Positions 1 to 10,795 of a stretch of DNA of 64,000 nt are shown one piece after another; position 1 is the first letter of the stretch; every line of letters begins with the position of its first letter. The stretch is from positions 8,150-72,149 of the forward strand of contig OENT01000226.1 in the NCBI GenBank assembly GCA_900239685.1. The letters are read 5' to 3'. A program made the position numbers and the translations under genes. A model generated the notes under the pieces. That model worked only from the letters and a program-made list of their open reading frames with translations. It had not been told where the DNA came from and did no database searches. This DNA is from Rotaria macrura. Taxonomy: Eukaryota > Rotifera > Eurotatoria > Philodinida > Philodinidae.

Positions 1-660
1 GTATGAATTATCTATTCATAGATGTGTATTCATCATCGTGTCTTTTTGTAGACGTGGTTTCTTTCAAGATTGTCTTCGTTAGCTAAGAAACAAGTTTATT
101 AGTCGTTCAAGGTATGAATTATCTATTCATAGATGTGTATTCATCGTTTTTCTTATTTTCTAGACGTTGTTTCTTTCAAGATTGTCTTCGTTAGCTAAGA
201 AACAAATTTAGTCGTCGTTGAACGTATGAATTATCTATTCATAGATGTGTATTCATCGTCGTGTCTTTTTGTAGACGTGGTTTATCTGAAGACAATCTTC
301 GTTTTTCACGAAAGAAAATAAATTTTTCGTTGAAGTTAGGGAATTTGCATTGGTTTATGTGTTTATCTTTTGTTTGCTTTTTAGGCGTTGGTGTGTTCTT
401 GATAATCTCATATATTCAAGAAAGAAATTTATGAATCGTTGAAGTCAGAAATTATTTATTCATATGTGTTCATTCATTGGTTTCTTCTTCGTCTAGACGT
501 TGTTCGTTTCGAGATTATCTTCGTTATTGAAGAGACAATTTATAATCGTTAAAGTGAGGGAAAACGTATAGATTGATGTTTATCCATCATTTGTGTGTTT
601 TTTCTAGACGTGGTTTCTGTCAAGGTGGTCGTTTGAGTTTTTAATATTCTTTTATTTACG
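1..660. repeat. ~112-bp tandem repeat, decaying rightward
   Basis: The block starting GTATGAATTATCTATTCATA occurs at 1, about 112 and about 224, so the period is 111-112 bases. Each unit carries the same later words (TAGACGT.GTTT, AAGATTGTCTTCGTTAGC). More diverged units can be followed to about 620-660 through repeated GACGTTGTT / GACGTGGTTT words. The array is cut by the left edge, so its full length is unknown. It lies directly upstream of a tnp2 transposase gene, where EnSpm/CACTA-type elements usually carry subterminal repeats. That role is inferred. Confidence 0.85.
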
Positions 661-800
661 ATCAAAATAATTTGAAAAGACATTGCGTGCAATTTACTTC
701 GTGGTATGTGAAGTTATTTTTTGTACTGTTGAGATAATCGAAGGTAGTGGATTTTAGGGCATAGTCGGACGTTCTTTTGATTTGTTCTGTGTGTTTGAAG

Positions 801-3511
801 ATGTCGGATTGTCATTACTCAGATAAAGTGATTTCTCAGCGTGAAAAGCGGGCGCATAAGAGAAGAGAAGCGAATGTTTTACCGGAATTATGTGTATCAT
901 CGGACTCAGATGGTGATGATTGCTGGATATTCGGTGGTGTTTCTTCGAATGGAAACGATAATTTGTTAGACCCAACAACATGTAATATGCCGTGTTCTGT
1001 CGATAATGTATTGGATGAAGAGAATCATGTTGACGAACATGCAGATGTTGAGGATGACTCTGCTTCTCTTTTTATCAATTCTTGTCATACGGTTGTCGGT
1101 GCTACAACGCGTCTCATGCAGTTTGCTACAGGTGCTAATTTGGATAAACAAAATACTGTTAAATTGTTGAAACTTGTGAAATCGTTATTGCCTCAACCGA
1201 ATGTTTTACCTGTCACACATAAAAGTATTCTCAAGATACTCGGTCGTACGAGTTCGTTTTCAACAAAATATCTCTGTGAACATTGTGGAAGTGACATTAG
1301 CTTAATTGAACGTGGTGCAAAACGGTGTTTGAATTCTCAATGTTTATTTTCGAATAAAAATTTATTGAATAGTCGTCTCACAGAAATTACTACGATGGAT
1401 ATTCGGTCTGGCCTTCATGGGGTTGTGAAGAGAAATTATACATTAATTTTAAAGAATAAAAGTCTTACTCCAGCTGGTGACGTTATTAATTTTTCACAAT
1501 ATATTCAAAACACCAAAGCAAAAGTATGTGAAAAATTTGACACTGATGTTTTAAATCGTTGCAGACAAGCTTGGCAACAAAGTTTTCAAGAACCATAAGT
1601 GAAACTCTCTCGAGTACAGAAATGAGACTATCAGTCAGCGGTGAAATACTTTACTCCCTTTTCCGCAAATAACATTGATTCATACATGAATTTCAGAATA
1701 CAAAACTTATTTGAAAATATTTCTAGTATCCAATTTCATTTCCTTCTTTTCCGTTGTTGCAGGATCGTACTCTAACTCTACTTTTGCATGCTGATGGTGC
1801 GCCACTTGTTCGCAGCTCACGACAAAGTCTTTGGCCGTTGTTCGCAAGTGTTATGGAAATTCCTCCTCCTGCTCGTTATTATCAACGGAATATTCTGACC
1901 CTTGCTTTGTGGTCCAGTAGGAAGAAACCTGATATTGATGTTTTCCTTGATGGCGTTATCGCACAACTCCAGAATCTTATGCAATGTGGTACAACGATTT
2001 GGATCGACGAGCAGGAATATCATTTTATAGTTTGTGTGCAAGGTTTCGTTGCTGATCTTCCAGCCAAGTCATTATTTTTGAAGACTATCAATTTCAATGG
2101 AAAGTATGCATGCACTTGGTGTCTTTCTCCTGGTAAGTTCAGTATCACTGACAGTATTTGTGACAATTCTCATCATTGCCTTTATTAACTTTATATGAAC
2201 TTTCCGTTCTCTATTTTTCTTTTAGGTGAATACAATACTAATTGTCGTATGATGTTGTATCCGTTTGGGAAAAATGAAACTACACTTCGAACACACAATG
2301 AATTTCTTCGAACTGCTGAATCAGCAGTCTCTGAAAGTACTCGAACTGGTAATGTGGTTACAATCAATGGAGTGCGCGGCATTTCACCTTTGCTTTCTGT
2401 TATTCGATATCCAGTTGGGGTTCTGTACGACTATATGCATCTTGTTTGTTTGAATCATATTGCAATGTTAGTTAAACATTGGCGAGTTCTTCTAGATCAG
2501 GCTGATCTTTCTTTAATTGATAAATGTCTATCAAAGCAACGGATTCCCCACAATATGAATGTTCGTTTTGATTTTTCTATTACTGAGGTTTATCACTGGA
2601 AGGCTAAGCATGGTCGCCTATTTATCCTTTATATTGGTCTACCAATTTTATTTAACATCTTGCCTTCATCTCACTTATTCCATTTTGCTACATATGCATT
2701 AGCGATTAAACTCCTTCACGCACCTGAAAATGAAACTGAAATTGATTTAGCAGAAAAATTGTTACGCTTTTATTGTGAATCATCGTCCCTTATCTATGGT
2801 CCAGCAATCGAATTATATAGTTTGCATAGTCATCTTCATCTAGCTCAACAAGTTCGGCATCATGGAGGATTGTCATATACATCTGCATTCGCCTTTGAAT
2901 CATGCATAAGATACACCAAAAAAAAAGCCCATGGTACTCGAAATTTAGCATCACAAATCAGTTATTGGAATGATATGGCATTAATTATTAAACAACCTCA
3001 ACCACTTGTTCAGCCCCCACATGGTGTTGACGAAATTCGTCTTGAAAGTCAACTGCTTGAAGAATTTCGACCAATCTTGACCAAATTTCTGGGATCTCGT
3101 ATGGTCAAACTTTACAAACGTTATAAAATTCCTTTCATTACATTCCATTCCAAATTATATGATCAAACATATAAATGTGTGAGCCATATTGTCTCATACA
3201 AGCGTAAGAATAATGAAACTATTCTTTATGGTGATGTGATCCTATATGTTGAATATAATTATGAATATTATGCTTTTATTAACAAATACAGTGAAGAACT
3301 TCCAAATAATCGTTTATCATCTCTTATGGAACTTTCTGATAATGACAGTTGTAAAATCTGTGCGCCACTTGATCGTGCATATTCAATGCACACAAGATCT
3401 AATTCTTTTGGAATAATTTCAATGGCTAAAGTTAGACATAAATGCATTTCGGTTCCAGTAAAAGACTTGTTCTGTTTAGTAGAAATCAGAGATGATTTTG
3501 AACATGATTGA
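801..3511 (+). CDS. tnp2 / Transposase_21-like transposase (EnSpm/CACTA-type), 3 exons
   Basis: Exons read as 801-1523, 1763-2132 and 2226-3511, giving about 792 residues. The splices agree in phase: a GTATGT donor at 1524 with a TTGCAG acceptor at 1762, and GTAAGT at 2133 with TTTTAG at 2225. Start is the first ATG at 801. Exon 1 has an acidic, Ser-rich N-terminus and a zinc-ribbon-like CxxC...CxxxxC cluster (YLCEHCGSD, RCLNSQC). Exons 2-3 carry the tnp2 landmarks: HADGAPLVRSS, a PP-R-rich helix then NILTLALW, NGKYACTWC, NGVRGISPLL, YDYMHLVCLNH, LHSHLHLAQQVRHHG, AFAFESCIR. The Asp residues of HADG and YDYMH are likely catalytic. The frame is intact. The expected role is cutting and joining transposon ends in the nucleus. 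A domesticated host gene is the alternative, but repeats upstream and a partner gene downstream argue for a transposon. Confidence 0.8.
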
Positions 3512-3571
3512 ATTTTTATGTTAGAACAATATTTTCTTAATTAGGACTTGTTTCTCTCTAGACAGTTCACT

Positions 3572-5762
3572 ATGTCAACTCCTTCTTCTGCTACCAACAA
3601 AAACAATTTGTTCTTCAAGAGTGGTATGGCTGGTCGTGTATTTCCATGTCTCAATTATAATAGTACTCCATCATCATTTTCATCATCATCGGTTACAAAT
3701 AAACAGTCAAAGACAACTGAAAGTATTCTTCATATTTCATATTTTAAGAAACAATTTGTACTTATTTTATCCTATAAAGATTCAATGACAACCACATGTA
3801 CATCAAAGAGTTCAGATTTGGCCACTGGTAAATTTTATTAAATTAAATTTTAGTCTATGATTATTTTTTAAAAGATAATCTAGTTCGAAAATCAAACTGT
3901 CGTTATGAGAAAAAGCAAACAGCACTACATGTATCAGGTAACATTTTTTTCGATTAATGATAATTAATATAATTGAATCATTGGAATTTTTTGAGCATAC
4001 TTTTCTAATTTCGAAAATGCCATCGTGTCTCGTTTTTTAGTTGATCATCTGAACGATTTACTCGATAAACATGTACTTGATTCGCAATTAGTCGAAGTTC
4101 ATGAAAGTGATAATTCGCTTGATTTGTCTGAAGAATATAACGAATTATCATCGTCGTCACAAGCTTTGCCATTAACACCAGGCACAAAACGAGCTTTTAA
4201 AGGAAGTTCATCGGTAAGTTGATCACATATACTTAGCAAAATAATCTCGAAATGAGTGTGTACAAGATCTAACAGTAAACGTTTTCGATTTACAGTGAGT
4301 TTTATGCAAGCTATTCGGTGCATAAATAGAAAATATATTTCTTCTTTACTCTCACACGTCTACATACATTGTGAGATTTTTGAAAATTTATTGAATCATA
4401 TGTAGTACTTTGAAGTTTCTCGAAAACGTCTGGTCTTTTTGCTTGAAAGCTTCAGAATTATTTAAAAACTGCTGAAGTCATAAGAAATTCACTGTAATTT
4501 GTTGAATCTTCCGAAGGCTTGAACGCTATTTTTTTCTCGTAATTGATAACTCGTGTAGCAAAGGGAAAATTACACAGTACGAACACCATTACAAACATTA
4601 GCAAGTACGGAGTGGATTAGAAAACTTAGATACAATAACTTGTATCTAAGTTTTATACGATACAAATGAGTAAAATTAAATAATAAATAACGCATACCTT
4701 AATCGGATAGAGTCCAAAAATCATACGACAATGAGCTAACGAAAAAAAGTATGTGAATTCAATCTACAGATGAAAAAACAGGAACAGCTAATTGACTTGT
4801 ATGATTTATCATTTGCTTATATGCAAATACCACAATAAATTTTGTTGTACTTGTTGATCCTCTAGACAATATCCATCTCGGCCAAAAAGCCCAAAAGTAC
4901 TAGTAAACCAAGTGACCATAATGATAAACAACAAGACGACGATAATGATGATGATGAATACGAATGTTTTCAACAAAATGTTATATCAAAACTAAATCGA
5001 AATGAAGTTGATGGACAATACGCAAGAAAAATGTTTGAGCAAGTTTTAGCTTTCCATGAACGACATGAAAAAACGCAAAAGATGATTCTCGAAAATCAAA
5101 AAAAGATTAAAAAAGCTCTTTTGAAAAATAAAGTGAGCTTTCATAACCGTGGCAATTTCAAAATGTTTTTCCTCGCTTCAGATTTACGTAGACATTGAAG
5201 AATCGACATCATCTACCGATGACTGTCGTTCAAGTAACGTGGAAAACACGTTTCCTACAGAATTAGTAAGATCGGGTTACTATAAATGATTACATCATGT
5301 TTTTGATAACTTTTTAGGTCTACTCTACTGACGATGGAAAAACATTTTTCAATGCTCTGCTTATTACTGGTGACAGAACAAAAAAAAATTTATTCGCACT
5401 GAAATTAGTAGATAAAATTTTTGTTCGTGAAGAATTGCTTGAGCTTGATCCAGCAACAAAAAAGAAAGAACTCATGGAACATCCAAGCTACGCATTTATA
5501 AAAGGTTCACTTTCCACCTTTGAATAAGCTTAAATTGTTTCCCAACAAACCACAAAATTTAACCTGAATATTCCTTTTTTATCGTTTAATTTTAGAAGCA
5601 GTTCGGTGCAAGTTCAAATTGTCTTCACAACAACTCGACATCGAATGGCCAAATATTCATGAAGCAATATTAAATAAGAGAAGAAATTGGAAAAAATTAC
5701 ACAAAACACCACCTGATGCTGTACAAGATATTCGACCCGACACAAATGAATTACATGAATAA
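3572..5762 (+). CDS. BEN-like domain protein next to the transposase, 7 exons
   Basis: Exons read as 3572-3827, 3884-3937, 4041-4213, 4866-5132, 5182-5265, 5318-5504 and 5596-5762. All phases agree and give 395 residues. The donor at 5505 (GTTCAC) is weak; the others are standard. The N-terminal two thirds are low-complexity (Ser-rich, then an Asp run and a Lys/Glu/Gln-rich probable coiled coil in exon 4). Exons 5-7 read TDDGKTFFNALL, KKNLFALKLVDKIFVREELL, YAFIKEAVRCKF, DIEWPNIHEAIL. This is the helix pattern of a BEN domain (LARKLFVREEL... then a short helix pair), so DNA or chromatin binding is likely. It starts about 60 bases after the transposase stop on the same strand and ends with AATAAA at 6059. 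It probably belongs to the same element, as an accessory DNA-binding protein. The domain call is by eye. Confidence 0.6.
4621..4654. other. Perfect 15-bp hairpin in an intron
   Basis: AAAACTTAGATACAA (4621-4635) and its exact reverse complement (4640-4654) flank a 4-base loop. It lies inside the 652-base third intron (4214-4865) of the BEN-like gene, the longest intron of that gene. It may be a small foldback insertion. Function unknown. Confidence 0.7.
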
Positions 5763-6143
5763 CTGTGATCGTGTCTGATTTGATTATCGATCAGACGTGT
5801 TTGTTTTTTTTTTGTAAATTACTCGTCGCTCTGAAAAGATCATCTTGTTCCTATGCATATTTTATATCAGTGATTGTTTTTTCTCTATCTTGTATGACAT
5901 TTTTTAGCTTCTGCTCCTGAAATTCTTTTAATCTATGTATCTCTAGTCATTTCTTTTGTTGCATATTCGAATGCAGTTGATGAAACATGCTTTTCTGTTA
6001 CAACTTGAGATATAATATCCTTATTGTGTTTTGTGTCTTTTATGTAAACCGCATTCGAAATAAATAGAAAATTGTTGAAAACTTGCATTTTTATTCAACG
6101 AACTATAAAAAAGTGATTGATGTCCATCTTAGATGATATTAAT

Positions 6144-6270
6144 AAAAACCGGCGGAAAACCGCGGAAAACCGGCGGTCACCGGCAAAAACCCAGCGGTTA
6201 ACCGCCGGTAAACTCTTCAGTTATACGATCGGTATTCCGCCGGTTAACCGGCAGTTTTTCACCGGTTCCT
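6144..6270. mobile_element. GC-rich mini-element with ~30-bp inverted repeats
   Basis: A GC-rich patch in AT-rich DNA. Its left end (AACCGGCGGAAAACCGCGG, then AAAACCGGCGG) matches the reverse complement of its right end (AACCGGTGAAAAACTGCCGG, then TTAACCGGCGG) over about 30 bases. The length of about 125 bases and the lack of an ORF fit a MITE. No clear target duplication was found, so the borders are approximate and the superfamily is unknown. Confidence 0.55.
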
Positions 6271-6557
6271 ATCACATGGGATGTTCCTATTCCTACATAT
6301 ACTGGAGTGAGAAAATAAGCGACACCTATTGTTTGGCGATACCTAGTGGTTTACAGTCAAGCGAATGATTATTCCTTTGGATTACAGTACAGTGAAAAGT
6401 AAATTAATTATGTCTCTATATCTTTTAATAAATTGTAATGTAAGACAGAAGCGAAAGAATGACTACTGTTGATTTAAAATCAAATAAAAAAGGGTGTGCC
6501 TCATCTTTTCCTATAGTCTCTAAAGGAAGATCTTTTCAAGGTTTTTTTCTACTGTAG

Positions 6558-7527
6558 TATACGACAACGCAATAGTCATGAATTATATTGGGACGAGTTG
6601 AACCAAGGAAAATTTTTGAGTCTACTTGCTGCCAGCTCTTTAGTTGTACGATCATGTTTTCATCCATTAGGTCTAGTCAAGATTCGTCTTCAAACAGCAG
6701 CCAAAGGTGGTTTGTCAACGCGACAGTTGATTCAACAAATATGGAACAGAGAAGGACCAATACGTGGCTTTTATCGAGGATTCCCAATTAGTCTTGTTAG
6801 TCTTACTTTCGAACCTGTTTTCACGGGGACGCTGGAAAAAGTACGGACCATCCTCCGAAGTAATCGACCAAATCAGATCAGTCACCATCACTGGGATATT
6901 ATTACGAGTACATTGTCTGGTTGTACAGCAGCATTTATTTATCAAACTTTCACGGGTAGGATATATCAAGTCATGGGAAAAGAAAACGCAAGATCTTCTG
7001 TTTCAGTACCAATCGATGTCGTAGCACAAAGAATTATGATAACTCGAGCACATGATAACATTCATATTGGTAGTGTTATTCGCGATATTTATTATCGATC
7101 AGGTGATGGCATCCATGGCTTTTACAAAGGATATTTAGTATCTTTGTCGATGTCAATCCCGTATAATTCAATACTTTGGACTATCTATTGGCAAATTCAA
7201 GAGAAACTTGAAATTATGATTGCTGTCCAACATGATCGATTCGTAGCTCCTCTTTCAGCTATAATAGCATCTTTGTCAACATCAATTTTGACTCAACCGA
7301 TTGATGTACTTAAAACTCGTCTTCAAGTAGCATCCAAACGACAATCACTCTGGAAAACATTTCGAATTTTAATTGATGAACGTGGTTTGAAAGGATGTTT
7401 CGCTGGATCTCTTCCACGAGCATGCATTCTTGTACCCTACTCTATAATAATGATGTCTCTCTATGAAAGAATAAAGCAAACATCCATAAGACCTGTTCCA
7501 GAACAAATCTTCTTAACGGAACCATAG
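6558..7527 (+). CDS. Mitochondrial carrier, SLC25A44-like (first exon not found)
   Basis: Exons 6558-6955 and 7007-7527. Three carrier repeats carry the family motif: HPLGLVKIRLQ, VPIDVVAQRIM and TQPIDVLKTRLQ, each followed by a G-F/C-Y/F-x-G segment (GFYRGF, GFYKGY, GCFAGS). Order and wording match SLC25A44, the inner-membrane carrier linked to branched-chain amino acid uptake. The stretch 6956-7006 reads through in frame but has a GTAGGA donor and TTTCAG acceptor. Removing its 51 bases gives TFT-VPIDVV, as the family expects, so it is a short intron. Upstream, an acceptor TAG at 6555-6557 leads into RQRNSHELYWDELNQGKF, matching the family's N-terminal segment. No in-frame ATG or convincing first exon was found, so the 5' end is incomplete or decayed. 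AATAAA lies at 7616. Confidence 0.75.
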
Positions 7528-8457
7528 TAACTTTGATTTTTTGTAAGTGAACAAAACTTTTCCATGATCAACATATTTCGACATTATTATTTTGATAAAC
7601 ATTCGTTTGTTAGGGAATAAAGCTGTTGGTCAGAGATCAAAATGAAAAATTAAATAGTAAGAAATTACACACAATCGTTAATCGAATCATTCATCGTATT
7701 CTTAGATGAAGCACCCATACTTACTTGAAATCTTTTGTTTGATGGTGCTGAATTGTTAAGTGCAACGGAATCTGAAAAACCATTCAAATAAATATAACAC
7801 TAAAAAGAAAACGAATATAAACTAAATTTACTTCACTGTCAACGACTTAAAATACGAATCTTTTCAACTTTCTTTTCTATTTTTCATTGAAGATTGCCGA
7901 TGTACGAAAAAATTATTGCGGGAAATGAAAACCGTCCATGTTCGTATGTTACGACATATTTTGGATTCAAATAATTGTTCATCTTCTAAGACGAATAGTT
8001 TATTTTTATAGGTTCTTCCTATGAGTAACTCGTGAAATGTTTTTAATAGATGCTCTTGATAACATTATTTTTCGTAGTATATCATGACCGAACACTGATT
8101 GCTTCTTATATCTATATTGATTTGAATGGTTTCGTTTTTCTGAAATCCTTCCATTTGGGATAGGTCACATAGTGACAAGTGTTAAGTTACATTGACCGTA
8201 GTTACGTATGCTAAGTATGAATCACTCGATATTTATTTGAAATGTTGTAAGATAATAAGTGTCCATCCACGCTCACTCCAGGCATACTCAATATTAAACG
8301 TATGCAGATTGGCATCAATATGACAAGCAAAGAAAATCTTCGAGACAATTGTTTTTCGGATTCGAGATTTTAACATTGATCATCCATGCCAGGAATACAT
8401 AGACATATGAAGAATTCTGTGTGTTTCCTTAACTGTCAAAATTTTACCATTCGAATA

Positions 8458-8653
8458 AGGGTGTCACTTTTGCGTTCTGTTCCCAAGAACGGGGTACATT
8501 CTTGTTCTTGGGAACGTGAAAAGCATTACACAAGCGCATAAAAACATCAGAAGCTATAGCCAGCAATGCTGCTGTATTGAAATAATATGCTTACGAACGC
8601 AGTTTGAAATATGTTGTCGTTCCTTGGGAATGAGAAAGCTGACATCCCTACAT
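8458..8653. mobile_element. MITE-like element with ~30-bp imperfect inverted repeats
   Basis: Left end AGGGTGTCACTTTTGCG followed by a GTTCCCAAGAACG block; the reverse complement of the right end reads AGGGATGTCAGCTTTCTC followed by ATTCCCAAGGAACG. Just inside the left end is a perfect 12-bp inverted pair, GTTCCCAAGAAC (8479-8490) and GTTCTTGGGAAC (8504-8515). The AGGG(A)TGTCA end resembles hAT-type termini. No clear 8-bp target duplication is visible. Non-coding. Confidence 0.5.
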
Positions 8654-10576
8654 TTGAGTGTGTTAGATCGATTGACAAGAAACTCTACGAGCGATGTACG
8701 TCTCCCGCAGGTCGCGAAAGATTTTATTGGTGCCTTACCTGGTTTTTAGCAGAGCAGGCTCAATCCCACTCGATTTCAGACTGAATATTGTTATTTACTA
8801 TTCTCAGGATTTTTTATGGTAAGCATCTAGCACATTTAACCAGATGCATATACTCACATGCATACATATATTTTATACTGTGACTCACTTACTGTAGTGG
8901 ACAAAAGTCCAGACCGTACATAGATGATGTCAGTCATTTCGAATAGAAAAATCCTGCTTATGTCTATTTTCAACTATGTCAGAGTTTGTTCATCATGATT
9001 TCAATCAACTAATGGTTGAAAATTATCGGTTAAAGGAGATTTGAGTCTATCAGAGTGGGATTCAAGGTTGGTTTTCTACTTTTTTTCACATATGAATCAG
9101 CACACTACATCATCATCTATGCCTGACAAAGATTTTAAGTGCAAAATATCGGAATTTCATCAGCAAAAATATTAGTAGTGTCCATTAACATCTTCATAAA
9201 CAAAAGCATTAAAAGATTCTAAAACAAACTTTAAAGAGGAAGATAAATGAAGTTCCAGTCGTACTCGTTCACACACCATTTAAGAAATGACTGTACTTTT
9301 TTCATTATTTCGACATCGTCATTTATTGTCAAAGTCTTGTATTACAGAATTTTGTCATTTATTTCATCTTCTTGGTGTACAAAACAAACAAGCTAACTAT
9401 AGATTGATATATTAAAATGATATATCAATTGATACAACAATTAAATATTTCGACGGATAAATTTAAAATAGAAAATTTTTGTTAAAACGTTTTTATTGAC
9501 AAAAAAACTGAAATTGGGTCGTTTTCAACCGTTTTTTCCGAACTATAATTTAAGTTAAACTGTGAGAACGATTTTAAAATGCACATTCTAGTCACAAACA
9601 CGTTTCAACGTCTTAAACGCTATAATAACGCGTTAAAAACGTTTTTCTACCCATTAAATGCTAGCATGGGCAAACAGATGAAACCGAGACTTTTTAATCG
9701 CACAAGATACTATCGAATCTATAAATTTTTAAGTTCAATTACTAAAAAGAACGGTAGAAAAATTTAGTACTAAAAAATGTCAATGTATCTCGAAATACTA
9801 TCTACGTCAGAAGTTTTTCGTGTATGTCTTCTTGGCTTATTATGCTCCTGTATTATATCTTGATGTGCGTGTTTCATCGTTATAATATGGTTTCTTCATG
9901 TAGCAATATTAATCGAACTGTCTCTAATACACTGTAATTCAACAGAACAAAAAAAAATATTTAGAAATCTATCGTTATTTGAAAATGTGACTATCATCAA
10001 AAAAACTTGTCAACCTTCCTTTCCGTATGTCAAAGATTCTCACAGCGAGATATCCATCTTTAGCACACTGAATAATGGACATATAGTTTCTAGCATTTTG
10101 TTTACGACAAGTGTTGAGCTAACTATTGATATGTAAAAATACCTTGAAATTGTTTGTGCACTTTCAATATACACAGCGTAGTGCCTTTCTTTTTTTCATC
10201 TATCAAAGGCATTTAATCTATATAAAAGCGTTGCGTATTTGATAAAAATTAACATTCCTTCACCCTTCTTCAAAATATCACTTAAAAAGAGATAAAGTCT
10301 TGTATTTAAATAAATATGTGCGTTTACAGAAGGACAACAAGAAAGAAATCGGGGAGAAGAGATTGGGAGTGAGAAGATTCATAACTTTTGTAGTATAAGT
10401 ATCATTTTTTGAAAGAGTGAATCGATGTTATGATTTAGGGTTCGAACGGTTGTTGCTTGAACGGGAAATGCAGTAGTACATATGATTGCAGCTATGGATT
10501 TCCTTTTGATAGTGATTCACTCTCAAAAATCATAGCCAATAGTTCGACATCAATCTTTTCTGTAATTTTACAACGA

Positions 10577-10605
10577 TAGTTATTTCTTTAATAAAGAAAT
10601 AACTA
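10577..10605. other. Perfect 14-bp palindrome, 1-base loop
   Basis: TAGTTATTTCTTTA and its exact reverse complement are separated by a single A, about 190 bases upstream of the sugar porter start. It is not followed by a transcript end that I can see. It could be a regulatory site, a cruciform, or a remnant of a foldback insertion. Confidence 0.6.
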
Positions 10606-10795
10606 AGCAGGCATTTGATTTAAAAATTTTTAACTCTGTTTTATTTTCTATGATTATATTCATCTTGATTCCTAAAAGTACGTGTATCATAGTATGAGAA
10701 TAAGCCCCGAGATTATTATCTAACGCTAATCTCTATATTTATGATGAAGAACATTTATAATAATTGATTGTAGTGAACAACAAACCGTAGGCGTA

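Larger units (their letters stand above)
7528..10795. other. Intergenic, no supported gene
   Basis: AT-rich sequence between the carrier and the sugar porter. It holds a small inverted-repeat element (8458-8653) and a perfect hairpin (10577-10605). A minus-strand open stretch near 7650-7790, preceded by a TTTTTCAG acceptor, could be a terminal exon, but no further exons could be joined to it. The short ORF at 9579-9767 has no recognisable features. Confidence 0.5.

Noticed and set aside
7650-7790. Minus-strand terminal exon candidate (SVALNNSAPSNKRFQ...) after a TTTTTCAG acceptor
   Set aside because: No upstream coding exon could be joined to it in phase.
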